The notes under the pieces were generated by a model. It was not told the origin of the DNA, did no database searches, and saw nothing but the letters and a program-made list of their open reading frames with translations. A DNA stretch of 15,619 nt from Amoeboradix gromovi (lineage: Eukaryota > Sanchytriomycota > Sanchytriomycetes > Sanchytriales > Sanchytriaceae). The stretch spans positions 1-15,619 of the forward strand of contig JADGIF010000186.1 in assembly GCA_018985225.1 (NCBI GenBank), written 5' to 3'. Positions 1 through 7,471 of the stretch are shown here, piece after piece (position 1 is the first letter of the stretch; the number at the start of each line of letters is the position of its first letter). The position numbers were made by a program, and so were the translations under genes.

Positions 1-28
1 TGGATAGTTCTTAAATGAAAATATACCC

Positions 29-132
29 TATTATGAATCAGTATTATGAATCAGTATTATGAATCAGTATCATGAATAAGTACTATGAATTAGTATTATG
101 AATTAGTATTATGAATTAGTATTATGAATCAG
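29..132. repeat. 13-bp tandem repeat, eight copies
   Basis: Eight head-to-tail copies of a 13-bp unit, consensus TATTATGAATYAG, lie at 29-41, 42-54, 55-67, 68-80, 81-93, 94-106, 107-119 and 120-132. The fourth copy (TATCATGAATAAG) and fifth (TACTATGAATTAG) differ most. Copies 1-3 and 8 read AATCAG at the end, copies 6-7 AATTAG, so the variants are arranged in blocks as expected from slippage or unequal exchange. The unit length is not a multiple of three and there is no open frame through it, so it is a noncoding minisatellite. Confidence 0.95.
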
Positions 133-339
133 AGGTTTATTTGAAATAAAGATTGGATGAAAGAGTAAGAGAATAGCTGTACAGAATATTTATTTTCCTT
201 TTGTACTCGTCAACTCCGCAACTAGCTGAATGTCCACTCGCCTCTTAAATCCATAAAATTAATAAAGCTGAAATGTGCCAAGTTGTTACAGAAAGTTAGT
301 CCAGTTTTTATATTTGATGTCCCAAATGTAGATTGTAAA
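133..339. other. gene-free stretch after the minisatellite
   Basis: No convincing open frame or RNA gene is seen on either strand. It probably holds the 3' flank of the minus-strand nucleotidase gene, whose stop is at 340-342. Part of it (295-324) resembles 15308-15337 near the other end of the window and is listed separately. Confidence 0.5.
295..324 (+). repeat. dispersed 30-bp repeat, copy 1
   Basis: This segment matches 15308-15337 at 25 of 30 positions by hand alignment. The best part is 303-324 against 15316-15337, 20 of 22 identical, ending in TGTCCCA. The two copies are in the same orientation, about 15 kb apart. Copy 1 lies just downstream of the nucleotidase stop codon. The TGTCCCA motif recurs elsewhere and resembles the ends of some Tc1/mariner-like elements, but no complete element is seen. 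Confidence 0.5.
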
Positions 340-1033
340 TCATTTATTAAAGCATTCTGGAAATACCTTTGTGATATCGTGAATAGATTTAATCTGTGGT
401 ATTATACCTTAGTTAATAACTAATACCTAGTTTTGTTACATGTTGCATTGCTGTAGTTTGGTCTGGATAGTCTGTTGTCAAAACATGGCAGACCTTCCAC
501 CCAAGCTCTTGTCCTCTTATACAGTTCTTCAAAGAATCATCTACAAAATATACTGTCTCCTTTCCATCATATCTGCAATCCCTGAGAACTTGGTGGTAGT
601 ACTCAATATCGGGTTTGCAACAGAAATTAGGCAAGTCGTATCTACAGTGGGTCATCCCTAGAAAGTTATCTAATATGTTCAGCAGCCGCAAAACTCTTAC
701 ACAATGAGGTTTAGCAGCATTAGTGAATATCCAGTTTCTCTCCTTGCATTTTGATAATATTTCCTTCAAATCTTTATCTGCAATTATAAGACCATCCAGT
801 GGCAAAGACTGATCTACCTTGAAATCATAGTCTAATGGATCTATGCTGTGGTGTTTAATAAATCCTCTTATAGCCAGACCGTAATCAATATAGTATCTCA
901 GGCTGAGTTCTGCTGATTCTTCCTCACTGTATCCCAAACCAACACAATACCTAATGATGTTGTCTGCCATTAATTTACCAACTCCCTTGCTGTGGTGATA
1001 TAAAGTGTTATCAACATCCCATAGAAAAACCAT
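340..1033 (-). CDS. Pyrimidine 5'-nucleotidase, SDT1/PHM8-type HAD hydrolase
   Basis: The protein is a haloacid-dehalogenase-superfamily phosphatase of the fungal SDT1/PHM8 group, which dephosphorylates pyrimidine nucleoside monophosphates in the cytosol. CDS is complement(join(340..407,427..1033)), 224 aa. The HAD motifs are in order: DVDNT at residues 6-10 (nucleophile Asp and acid/base Asp), the FTN motif II near 102, the motif III Lys in CKPD near 139, and VDDS motif IV near 162. The start is the ATG at 1033, which puts motif I at the N-terminus as in the family; the longer frame upstream begins with TTG and adds nothing conserved. Without splicing, the frame stops at 413 after a short unrelated tail. 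Removing the 19-nt intron at 408-426 gives a C-terminus ending in a segment like IKSIHDITKVFPECF, typical of fungal homologues. Which of the two yeast paralogues it corresponds to is not clear. Confidence 0.92.
408..426 (-). other. 19-nt spliceosomal intron in the nucleotidase gene
   Basis: On the minus strand the intron reads GTATTAGTTATTAACTAAG. It has GT and AG ends and a TTAAC branch motif at positions 11-15. It interrupts a Gly codon (G|GT). Splicing replaces a premature TAA with 22 further codons whose translation fits the family C-terminus. The last exon carries only 68 nt of coding sequence. Confidence 0.9.
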
Positions 1034-2205
1034 GAAACAGAGGGGAGCTTGTTTGTGAATTATACACAAAACAATAAAATAAATATTCAACTAAACGAGA
1101 CAAACAGATGCGGATATAGTGTCTTACATTGTGACTATAGTGCAGCATAATATGGTGTAGCTTATGACAATCTATTAATTATCATCTTAAGTTGTTTCGG
1201 TGGTAACAATACCGTAGCTGATAGCAATACCGTATTGTTTGCCATATTCTGGTTATGTTTTAGAGCTATTTGTCATAGATGAATAGAATCTGTTGATTTT
1301 ACTCCATTAGAAAATATAAAAAAAGAACTTCTGAAACGGTACAATTGATTTAATTAACAGATTGCTTTACTCGGTTAAAAGAAAAACTAGAAAAATGATA
1401 GACTTGCGGAAATGGCCGGGCTATGACTCAGATGCACCCTTTGGGTATTTTAGCGGTTTGATTGAGACTTTTACGCTGTCTATGAATTCTGTCAAAATAA
1501 AAGTATTTACCTACAGACCAACGTTTCTTCTCTATTACCCTTGTAATACCGTTGAACTGGTTTCAAACGAGACCCATTCTGACCAAATGTCGTAATTTCT
1601 AAGTCGGAGGAACACCCAAAAACCATACTAGGAATCCGTTCATCTTTATGCCATCAAATACGAAAGTTATCAGGAGTTAGAAAGCATATACTGTGAAGAT
1701 GACATATAAAAGAAGACATTTAAATGCTGCCTTGTTTGCGAACCAGATTAACTTACAAACATTAAGACAGGATATAAAAATGGTTATCTGTTGAGATATT
1801 GCAACATATGCTCAAGTACTTATCAGCCAAGCTGTTTGGAAAGAGATATTGCCAGTGCATTTTCTTATTGAGAAAAGGTTTAATGGTATATTACGAGACT
1901 GAGACATCTTTGCAGGTGCTCTTCTGAGTTAGAGCTGCGGACATTTTCTGAAATTGGGTCCCATATATTAACATACACGAATTTATGATTTCTTATGTGT
2001 GGAGACTTTCATCACCTTCGTTATTCTACTAGCTACAGAGAAGTACAATCCAGCTTATCACGAGTGCGCCTAGGCAGAAAATTCGACATGACATACATGT
2101 TGGCACAGAGAGTGCGGAGACTGATGATCTACTTGAAGATCTTGGAAAATCACTGATTATTGTTAGGGGCATTTCCAGAAAGTGTGTCCCAAAACAACCC
2201 CCAAA
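1034..2205. other. Long stretch without an intact gene
   Basis: Between the divergently transcribed nucleotidase and the plus-strand gene at 2206 there is no intact coding region of recognisable family. It must contain the promoters of both genes. The middle, about 1396-1880, holds a plus-strand frame with several in-frame stops that looks like a decayed gene (separate entry). A second plus-strand open stretch runs from 2033 to a TGA at 2207-2209 (about 58 codons), overlapping the ATG at 2206; I do not recognise it. An imperfect TIR-like motif, AAGTGTGTCCCA, lies at 2180-2191. Confidence 0.6.
1396..1880 (+). pseudogene. Decayed frame, possible TnpB/Fanzor C-terminus
   Basis: One plus-strand frame is open from the ATG at 1396 to a TAA at 1593-1595, then continues in the same frame with protein-like sequence but further stops near 1629, 1707, 1749 and 1869. 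The conserved-looking part is 1700-1865: a TFKCCLVC segment (first Cys pair), then YLLRYCNIC (second Cys pair), then LERDIASAF. The order Cys-pair, Leu-rich link to a second Cys-pair, then R-D-x-A-x-A is what the end of TnpB/Fanzor nucleases shows: a zinc finger inserted before the last RuvC motif, with its catalytic Asp. The remnant at 12848-13225 ends in the same pattern (NIASAV). Point-mutation stops without frame loss suggest gradual decay. A PHD finger is an alternative reading of the cysteines. Family assignment is inference from pattern only. Confidence 0.4.
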
Positions 2206-2910
2206 ATGAAACGTAAGCTTGAATTTGTAGACATCAAGCAGACTAGTCCAAAGAGACAAAAGATCAATGGTGGGTCAAGACAAAAACCGTCAATTGTATA
2301 TAGAAAGTCAGTAACACCTGGAAAGAAAGTATCATCACCTATTGCAAGTGCTCAGAGCAGTTTGACAAGTCAAGACTCGAGTTCGAGATTAGAAGATGAT
2401 ATTGAATCATCTCCATTGAGCAAGAAGACCCCTCCAGCTAAGACTCCGCTATTTCGAACACCTACCAAGTCGAAAATACCACAGGAAGCAGAAATACCTC
2501 ACCCTCCACATAGATGGAAGACTCCTGAAAAGAGCCTAATTAGGACTGCAAAAAGGATAGATGCGCAAGACAGAAATGTATATTTTTCAGATCCTCAACT
2601 ACATGCCACGTACTCGAGGCAGGATTACGATCGAAGTCCGAGCATGGATTCATTAGTTAAATACAAAAAAGGAATTATTAAAAAAAAGGATTGGCACAGA
2701 TTGAACATGAAAGCCAGAAATATTGGCAACTCAAACACGATTGATGAAAAGCGAAGTAATCGAAGAAACGGCAAGCTATCACCAAATACTCAAATTGAGA
2801 GGTTTTTAGAAGATAGCCGAGAGTTAAGAAGTGGTGGGTATGTCGAAAATTTGTGGTCACATATGAGAAATGTAATTGATTTTTTAAATCCATATAAAAG
2901 CATTGAATAA
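2206..2910 (+). CDS. Basic Ser/Thr-Pro-rich protein of unknown function
   Basis: This is a 234-aa protein I do not recognise. The start is the ATG at 2206 with A at -3; an 8-codon extension would need a GTG start. The N-terminus is a strongly basic patch (KRK at 2-4, SPKRQK at 14-19) that looks like a bipartite nuclear signal. Residues 14-115 are disordered in character and rich in SP and TP dipeptides, with several TP sites set among basic residues, as in targets of cyclin-dependent kinases. After residue 120 comes a more structured part with a YSRQDYDRSP segment, a lysine-rich stretch, and a C-terminal amphipathic end (YVENLWSHMRNVIDFLNPY). Nuclear location and cell-cycle phosphorylation are inferences. 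The TAA stop is embedded in GAATAAATT, so a possible poly(A) signal overlaps the stop. The next gene starts 78 nt downstream on the same strand. Confidence 0.72.
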   Translation: MKRKLEFVDIKQTSPKRQKINGGSRQKPSIVYRKSVTPGKKVSSPIASAQSSLTSQDSSSRLEDDIESSPLSKKTPPAKTPLFRTPTKSKIPQEAEIPHPPHRWKTPEKSLIRTAKRIDAQDRNVYFSDPQLHATYSRQDYDRSPSMDSLVKYKKGIIKKKDWHRLNMKARNIGNSNTIDEKRSNRRNGKLSPNTQIERFLEDSRELRSGGYVENLWSHMRNVIDFLNPYKSIE

Positions 2911-2988
2911 ATTAGTTTCGCTAACTCCATAAATTCAATTCAGATAATGTTCATATCTGATTAGCCATCCCTTCAAGAGAAATACGAG

Positions 2989-3366
2989 ATGATGTCTTGG
3001 TTAGATGAAATCAAAAAAGACTCAAAGGTACGCCAGGGTTATTGCTATCCTTTGGGTGCATTTAAAGATAATATCATAGCGTTTGATATGGAATCTTTTG
3101 TAAAGATGATGAATTGTAGCTTTTCAGATGCCTTCAAGTGTCATGCTACCAAGACTCAGAAAGGTAATATTCAAATAGATACCACTAATATCAGAACAGA
3201 TGGATATTCAGTGCAATTTGTGAAGAAACATACAAACGAAAACCCTTCATATGTTTATCAATATGAATGGTATAATAAGAAAAAAGAGAGTGGGGAATGG
3301 AAATCCAAAGCAAGTAAAGCAGATGTGATTGAAGACATCAAATGCTATAGACAAACATTCTTTTGA
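2989..3366 (+). CDS. Small soluble protein of unknown function
   Basis: This is a 125-aa reading frame without a recognised family. It starts with two Met codons at 2989 and 2992. The protein is polar and Lys-rich, with no signal peptide or membrane segment. It looks like a small alpha/beta domain: WLDEIKKDSKVRQGY at the start, DMESFVKMMNCSFSDAF near 35-51, and a C-terminal part with several Tyr/Trp (YVYQYEWYNKKKESGEW). The frame ends at TGA 3364-3366 just after a run of four T. The +1 frame continues open from there to a TGA at 3467-3469 with 34 protein-like codons, so the true C-terminus may be longer if one T is an error or a mutation. It lies 78 nt after the preceding plus-strand gene. 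Confidence 0.65.
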   Translation: MMSWLDEIKKDSKVRQGYCYPLGAFKDNIIAFDMESFVKMMNCSFSDAFKCHATKTQKGNIQIDTTNIRTDGYSVQFVKKHTNENPSYVYQYEWYNKKKESGEWKSKASKADVIEDIKCYRQTFF

Positions 3367-3553
3367 TAGAATTAAGAAATTCAAATGTCTTCCTATGCAA
3401 GATGTTGGCACAAGACTTTTAACCCAAGTGTTGAAATTACCTGAAAAGCCTTTATGGCAACTTCGCTGACATAGTCGGTGATCTTATATGGGACCTATGC
3501 CTTTCTCCCAGAATTACCCCGAGTCTAGAAATCATAGAGTGAATCCCAGATGT

Positions 3554-3562
3554 AAAACAAAA
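3554..3562 (-). terminator. RNA polymerase III terminator of tRNA-Tyr
   Basis: On the minus strand the sequence just after the tRNA 3' end reads TTTTGTTTT, starting one to two bases past the discriminator base. Two T4 runs in succession are the usual signal for RNA polymerase III release. Confidence 0.7.
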
Positions 3563-3563
3563 C

Positions 3564-3645
3564 TCCGATGAGTGTGAATTGAACACACGACCTATGGATA
3601 TCCGAACATTACAGTCCACCGCTCTGCCAACTGAGCTATCATCGG
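3564..3645 (-). tRNA. tRNA-Tyr (GTA) with a 9-nt intron
   Basis: The minus strand folds into a full cloverleaf of 82 nt. The acceptor stem is CCGATGA with TCATCGG (7 bp, C1-G72 as in eukaryotic tRNA-Tyr) and discriminator A. The D stem is GCTC with GAGC around AGTTGGCA. The anticodon stem is GTGGA with TCCAT, one G-U pair. The T stem is GTGTG with CACAC around TTCAATT. The anticodon loop reads CTGTAA, giving GTA, then about 9 extra nt (TGTTCGGAT, 3600-3608), then A, so a nuclear-type intron sits after position 37. Removing it leaves a standard 73-nt tRNA. The A box (TAGCTCAGTTGG) and B box (GTTCAATTC) are intact. The exact splice positions could shift by a base. Confidence 0.93.
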
Positions 3646-3774
3646 TTAAAAGATCTTCGATTGTGTTAATTTAGTATAAAAAGTATTTTATCCAAGTACA
3701 ATAGCGAATTGCAGTTTAAGAAACATTAATTGTAGTTAAGATTGTTGATTTTTGTTTAAATCGCACAACGTTTA

Positions 3775-3981
3775 TTAATTACTCTTTGGCTTCGGCACCT
3801 GATGAAATTGCTCCCAGTTGTAGGTATGTCCATGAACCCAAGTATGCCAGTCTTTCTTGAAATGGAACATAACCCATAGCCAGGTGCATGTACCAAAAGC
3901 GTATGTCATTAATTTCATACTCCTAGGAACTGAAGGAATCTTTTCGGGGATAAGAGATGAAGAGTGTTCATGACCTCCCAT
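3775..3981 (-). CDS. Small mitochondrial membrane protein, probably complex I subunit NDUFB2
   Basis: The protein has 68 aa. The start is the ATG at 3981; the frame extends five codons upstream only with a TTG. It opens with MGGHEH, then a short basic region, then one membrane segment around residues 25-40 with TWLWVMFHFKKDW, followed by HGH and a short polar tail. The His-rich N-terminus, the W-x-W-V segment followed by F-K-x-D, and the length fit NDUFB2 (AGGG) proteins of NADH:ubiquinone oxidoreductase, which sit in the membrane arm in the mitochondrial inner membrane. This rests on pattern resemblance to plant and animal NDUFB2; another single-span mitochondrial subunit remains possible. 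Mpp10 ends only 32 nt upstream on the same strand. The stop is followed directly by TAAA, so an AATAAA overlaps the stop codon. Confidence 0.62.
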   Translation of the reverse strand: MGGHEHSSSLIPEKIPSVPRSMKLMTYAFGTCTWLWVMFHFKKDWHTWVHGHTYNWEQFHQVPKPKSN

Positions 3982-4013
3982 TTGTTTTAGAAACAACTTT
4001 AAAACTGATGTAT

Positions 4014-5339
4014 TTACTTCTTTATTAACTTACCCGTCTTATCTGCAATTGCAACATTGGAGCTTTGCATAAGCTCACTAAGTACGTCTTTCTTCTCTTT
4101 TTTCAGAACATTTGGTTTTGAGGACTGCAGGACTTTATTTATCAAAGCCTTTTTAGCTGCAAATTTTTTGATGTTAGCTTTCTTCTTTCTTCTTAAAGCA
4201 TGTTTATCTTCTTGAGTCATTTCATTGGCGGATTTAAATTCAGTCTTAAATCTCACTACCTCAGATTGAGCCTCTTGATGCGCGGCAGGTTGAATATCTT
4301 CCTTAGAAATGATATTGGTTTGATCCTCGATTGATATCTCGTTCGAATACGCTTTTGGACGGTAAAAACTGTTTGTAAGCATATTTAATTTCTCTTCTAC
4401 TAAATCCCACATGTTTTCAATTTCTACATGCTCTTTAGGTCGCTCTTCCGAAGTGGTCACGCCAAAAAGATCGGCGTTCTCTCTTTTTAAATATTCCTCT
4501 TCATAAATCTGAGCCAAGGTCTTTTCACTCTTCTGCGTTTTTTTTTCAATGTCAAATCGTTTCTTGACCCTCATTGATTTGGGATCTTCAGTGTGAGTAG
4601 TATCCACATCCACTTTACGCTCCAGATTGTCAAACACAAGATTGGCAACCCTCTCCTTGATAAGTGCCTCTATATTAAAGGATGAAGAATCCGGCATTGG
4701 CTTCTTTGCAGTGTCGTGTTCTATATCCATTGTTAACAAAGTATCGCGCTCTCTGTCCTTAGCATAGGTTTCACCTTTTAGCGCAAATGGCTTGCTTTCT
4801 GGCAAATAGTTCATCAAATTGTTCTTCTCTATATCCAGTATTTTCTGTTTTAAACGCATCTGATCTTGATTGTACTTGGAATCTAGCGGTGTCTCCGTTC
4901 TATCTTCAAAGAAATCGTTAAATGTCAAATTGTTATAGTCGACGTATTCTTCCTCTTGCATGCCCACCTCTTCACTATCTAAATCACTTTCAAGATCCTC
5001 ATCGGGTTTTTCCTGAGCCTCAACAAATCTCTTCATTTCTTTCATTGAGAAGAATTCATCATCGGCTCCGGTGTAAATATCCGAATCCGAAGATGAATGG
5101 TGCTCACTCTCAATTTTAGGTTGCTCAAACTCTTCAATTACTTCTTTGTTTTCACTAACATTACTTGAAATATCATCATTGACTAATTCTTGTGGAAATC
5201 TTACCGATTTAATTGGCTTACAAATTTTATCAAAATTCATCTCAAGTTGCGCAAAAATACCTTCAGAATCAAATCCTTCAAGAATTATGGGACAAAGACT
5301 TTGTTTATTTAGATCTAAAAGTACAGAAGATGTGTCCAT
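4014..5339 (-). CDS. MPP10: U3 snoRNP protein Mpp10
   Basis: Mpp10 is a core scaffold of the U3 snoRNP / small-subunit processome, acting in the nucleolus with Imp3 and Imp4 in 18S rRNA maturation. The 441-aa frame shows the family blocks in order: an N-terminal ILEGFDSEGIFAQLE segment (about 18-32), long acidic stretches (about 65-140), LTFNDFFEDR (near 140), the coiled-coil-like MRLKQKILDIEKNNL, ALKGETYAKDRERDTLL (about 186-203), IEALIKERVANLVFDNLERK (about 222-242), AQIYEEEYLK, and the block IENMWDLVEEKLNMLTN near 305-322. A basic tail rich in Lys follows. It is shorter than yeast and human Mpp10 (roughly 590-680 aa), mainly by a missing N-terminal region and shorter acidic parts. There is no intron. 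The start lies 2 nt after the stop of the LRR gene upstream. AATAAA occurs within the last codons. Confidence 0.93.
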   Translation of the reverse strand: MDTSSVLLDLNKQSLCPIILEGFDSEGIFAQLEMNFDKICKPIKSVRFPQELVNDDISSNVSENKEVIEEFEQPKIESEHHSSSDSDIYTGADDEFFSMKEMKRFVEAQEKPDEDLESDLDSEEVGMQEEEYVDYNNLTFNDFFEDRTETPLDSKYNQDQMRLKQKILDIEKNNLMNYLPESKPFALKGETYAKDRERDTLLTMDIEHDTAKKPMPDSSSFNIEALIKERVANLVFDNLERKVDVDTTHTEDPKSMRVKKRFDIEKKTQKSEKTLAQIYEEEYLKRENADLFGVTTSEERPKEHVEIENMWDLVEEKLNMLTNSFYRPKAYSNEISIEDQTNIISKEDIQPAAHQEAQSEVVRFKTEFKSANEMTQEDKHALRRKKKANIKKFAAKKALINKVLQSSKPNVLKKEKKDVLSELMQSSNVAIADKTGKLIKK

Positions 5340-5341
5340 GT

Positions 5342-7367
5342 TTACTCCTTAGATGCCCTGACAAATATTTTGCCATTCAAATATATGATATTTGGGCAGG
5401 TTTCATTAATGTATTCCAAGAAAAATTTAAACCTACAAAATGAATTGCCACTAATGCTTAGTCTGGTACATTTTGGCAGCGTAAGAAGACAAAGTTCATT
5501 TAGATCTTGCAGAGAGTTGTTGCTTACATTTAATTCTTCAAGACTGCTAGATAGAGAACTCAAGACAGGCAACTTATTATCTCTGAGTTAGTTTTTATTA
5601 CTCTAAATACAAATGCGTCAACTTAGGAACATCATCCCATATTTTTGCTATTTGGCAAATTATGTTTTTAGAAAGCCGTAACACCGTCAACTCTGGGAAC
5701 AAGGTTTTGAACTGAAGCTTGCAAATTCTATTTCTTCCTAAATCAAGCTGTTTTAGTGCAATTTGTGATTCTATAAAAAGCATGTTTCTTATGCGATTGA
5801 AGGATAAATCTAAAACTCTTAAAGTATTTAGCTTTACATTAAACTCTTCCAAAACGTTCCCCGTTAGTATTAATGTCTCTATTGATGAACCATTTAGAAA
5901 CTCAACGCTACTTAGTCTGTTATTTGAAAAATCCGCTGTTTTTAAATTAGGAAACTGCTTTACAAATTGAAAATTCACTAGTCTAATTTCGTTAAATGGT
6001 AATTGAAGACTAACTATGTTTTCAAATGATTCATGTAAAAGCAGATGACAGCTTTCTATAGACAATATCGAGTAATCTATGTCTTTGTACTCATGCAAAT
6101 ACTTTCCATTGTAATGGATCAAATGGTGAAGAATAGTTTTTCCAAACAGACTGCATAAATTCAATGGATTTTTCCGTATGTCGAGATATTTCAAAGTCTT
6201 CAAATGCGATAACCCCAATACTTCAGAGTAAGATGAAATTGTATTATATGAAATATCCAACAATATGAGTGATTTGTATAATGGTATTGATTTGAAGTTA
6301 TTGTGACTGGCTATAAGATAGCTAATGGTACCAATATTGCTTGGAAATGTGCTTAAATTTTGGTTTGAGATATTCAAATAAACTACAGTTTCCGTTTTAT
6401 TCTGCACTTTGTATAGATTCTTTATTCCTAAAGCATAATTTAAGTTTCTGGATGTATCCGATACACTCAGTAATGGTGTATCCGTGGGGAAAATTATGCT
6501 TTTTACCAACGTTACACTCTCCTCCGAATCAACTAAGTTTAATAGTTCTAAATGGTATACACCACTAGTGTAACCATGCGGTACCGAGCTGATTAAATCA
6601 AATGGTATTCTGAATTCCACAGATTTACAAATTTTTGAATGAAACTGTGAAATTCCACCCTGCCCAAGATTGTACAGACACCATAGCTTATGTTCAACTC
6701 TAATTTCATTTCCATGAACACCTATTTCTAAACCATCAATAAAATAGATTTTAAACATTATTTTAAATACATCAATTTTGTTAGATAAATATCCTTGTAA
6801 TAAACATTTCTCTATTTCAAAGTCATGAGAAGAAGGGCCTTCACTTACATTTAAGTCTACTTTATTGATGCTTAAATTGCACTTTAATAAAAATTGACGG
6901 ATATCATGCCTCTCGGTCTCTTGAAATTTTAGATCGAAAGTAGGATCAAATAACACTAAATGCGTCACTCTTATATCCATATATTCATAGAGATCCCAAA
7001 TGCAGTTGTCGGAAACATTTAAATAGTCAAATTTTTGCTTGAAAATTCGTATACTCGAGATGTTGTTTTTGGCAATGTTTAAGCATTTTACACTGGCAGG
7101 TATATACTCCAACTCTTTTGTATTTATGTCATTATCACTCAAGTCCATGCATATAACAGCACTATCTTTTAAGAATTCCAGACTCTTCAATCTGCAACCG
7201 ATAATTGTAATTTTAGTTAGTCGTTTTAAGTCTACTCTACCTTTCCAATTAGTGTACATTATGAACATCTCTTCAATGTCAACTAAATTCTCTTCTATTT
7301 CATCACATTCAATTTTTGTGTAGCTTTCATCTTCTATATACAATTTATTTTGAAATCCACTTGGCAT
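5342..7367 (-). CDS. Leucine-rich-repeat protein, SDS22-like repeats
   Basis: CDS is complement(join(5342..5582,5602..7367)), 668 aa. The start is the ATG at 7367; the frame reaches to 7448 only with a GTG. A short LRR block lies at about residues 46-130 (for example ICMDLSDNDI, VKCLNIAKNNISSI). A region of about 190 residues without clear repeats follows. A long LRR array then runs from about 326 to 650 (VVYLNISNQNLSTFP, LILLDISYNTISSY, LRVLDLSFNRIRNM, LTVLRLSKNIICQI, then LTHLYLEDNKLPVLSSL across the intron). The C-terminal FLEYINETCPNIIYLNGK resembles an LRR cap. No catalytic domain, signal peptide or membrane segment is seen, so a protein-binding scaffold is likely. SDS22-, Nud1/Cdc11- or centriolin-like roles are possible but not shown. 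The stop is 2 nt before the Mpp10 start; the eIF4G stop is 104 nt upstream. Confidence 0.9.
5583..5601 (-). other. 19-nt spliceosomal intron in the LRR gene
   Basis: Read on the minus strand it is GTAATAAAAACTAACTCAG, with CTAAC at positions 11-15. Unspliced, translation stops inside a leucine-rich repeat right after LTHLYLE. Splicing joins the next frame so that the repeat completes as LTHLYLEDNKLPVL, and the LRR periodicity runs on to the cap. A shifted acceptor (AG two bases on) would create a stop, so the 19-nt length is fixed by the frame. Confidence 0.93.
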
Positions 7368-7471
7368 CGTTTCAATTGAAAGTATTTCATAAATTAAATA
7401 ACTTCTCAGTAAGCCAACCTGTTTAAAGAAACAAAGGTGTTGGTGCACGATATATACAATGAAATCTATAT

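Noticed and set aside
29-132. CRISPR array
   Set aside because: Units of 13 bp are directly abutting with no spacers, and the DNA is eukaryotic.
1700-1865. PHD zinc finger as the primary call for the decayed frame
   Set aside because: The Cys spacing is loose and the His is missing; the closing RDIASA motif and the parallel with 12848-13225 favour a TnpB/Fanzor end, though not decisively.
1396-1880. Stop-codon reassignment to explain in-frame stops
   Set aside because: All intact genes in the window use TAA, TAG and TGA as normal ends and have none inside.
5330-5360. Fusion of the LRR and Mpp10 frames by an unseen intron
   Set aside because: The frames differ, and no GT-AG segment with a YTAAC box spans the junction; both proteins have natural ends there.
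5342-5572. A separate small LRR gene of 76 aa
   Set aside because: Its frame is the second exon of the LRR gene; the repeat continues without a break once the 19-nt intron is removed.
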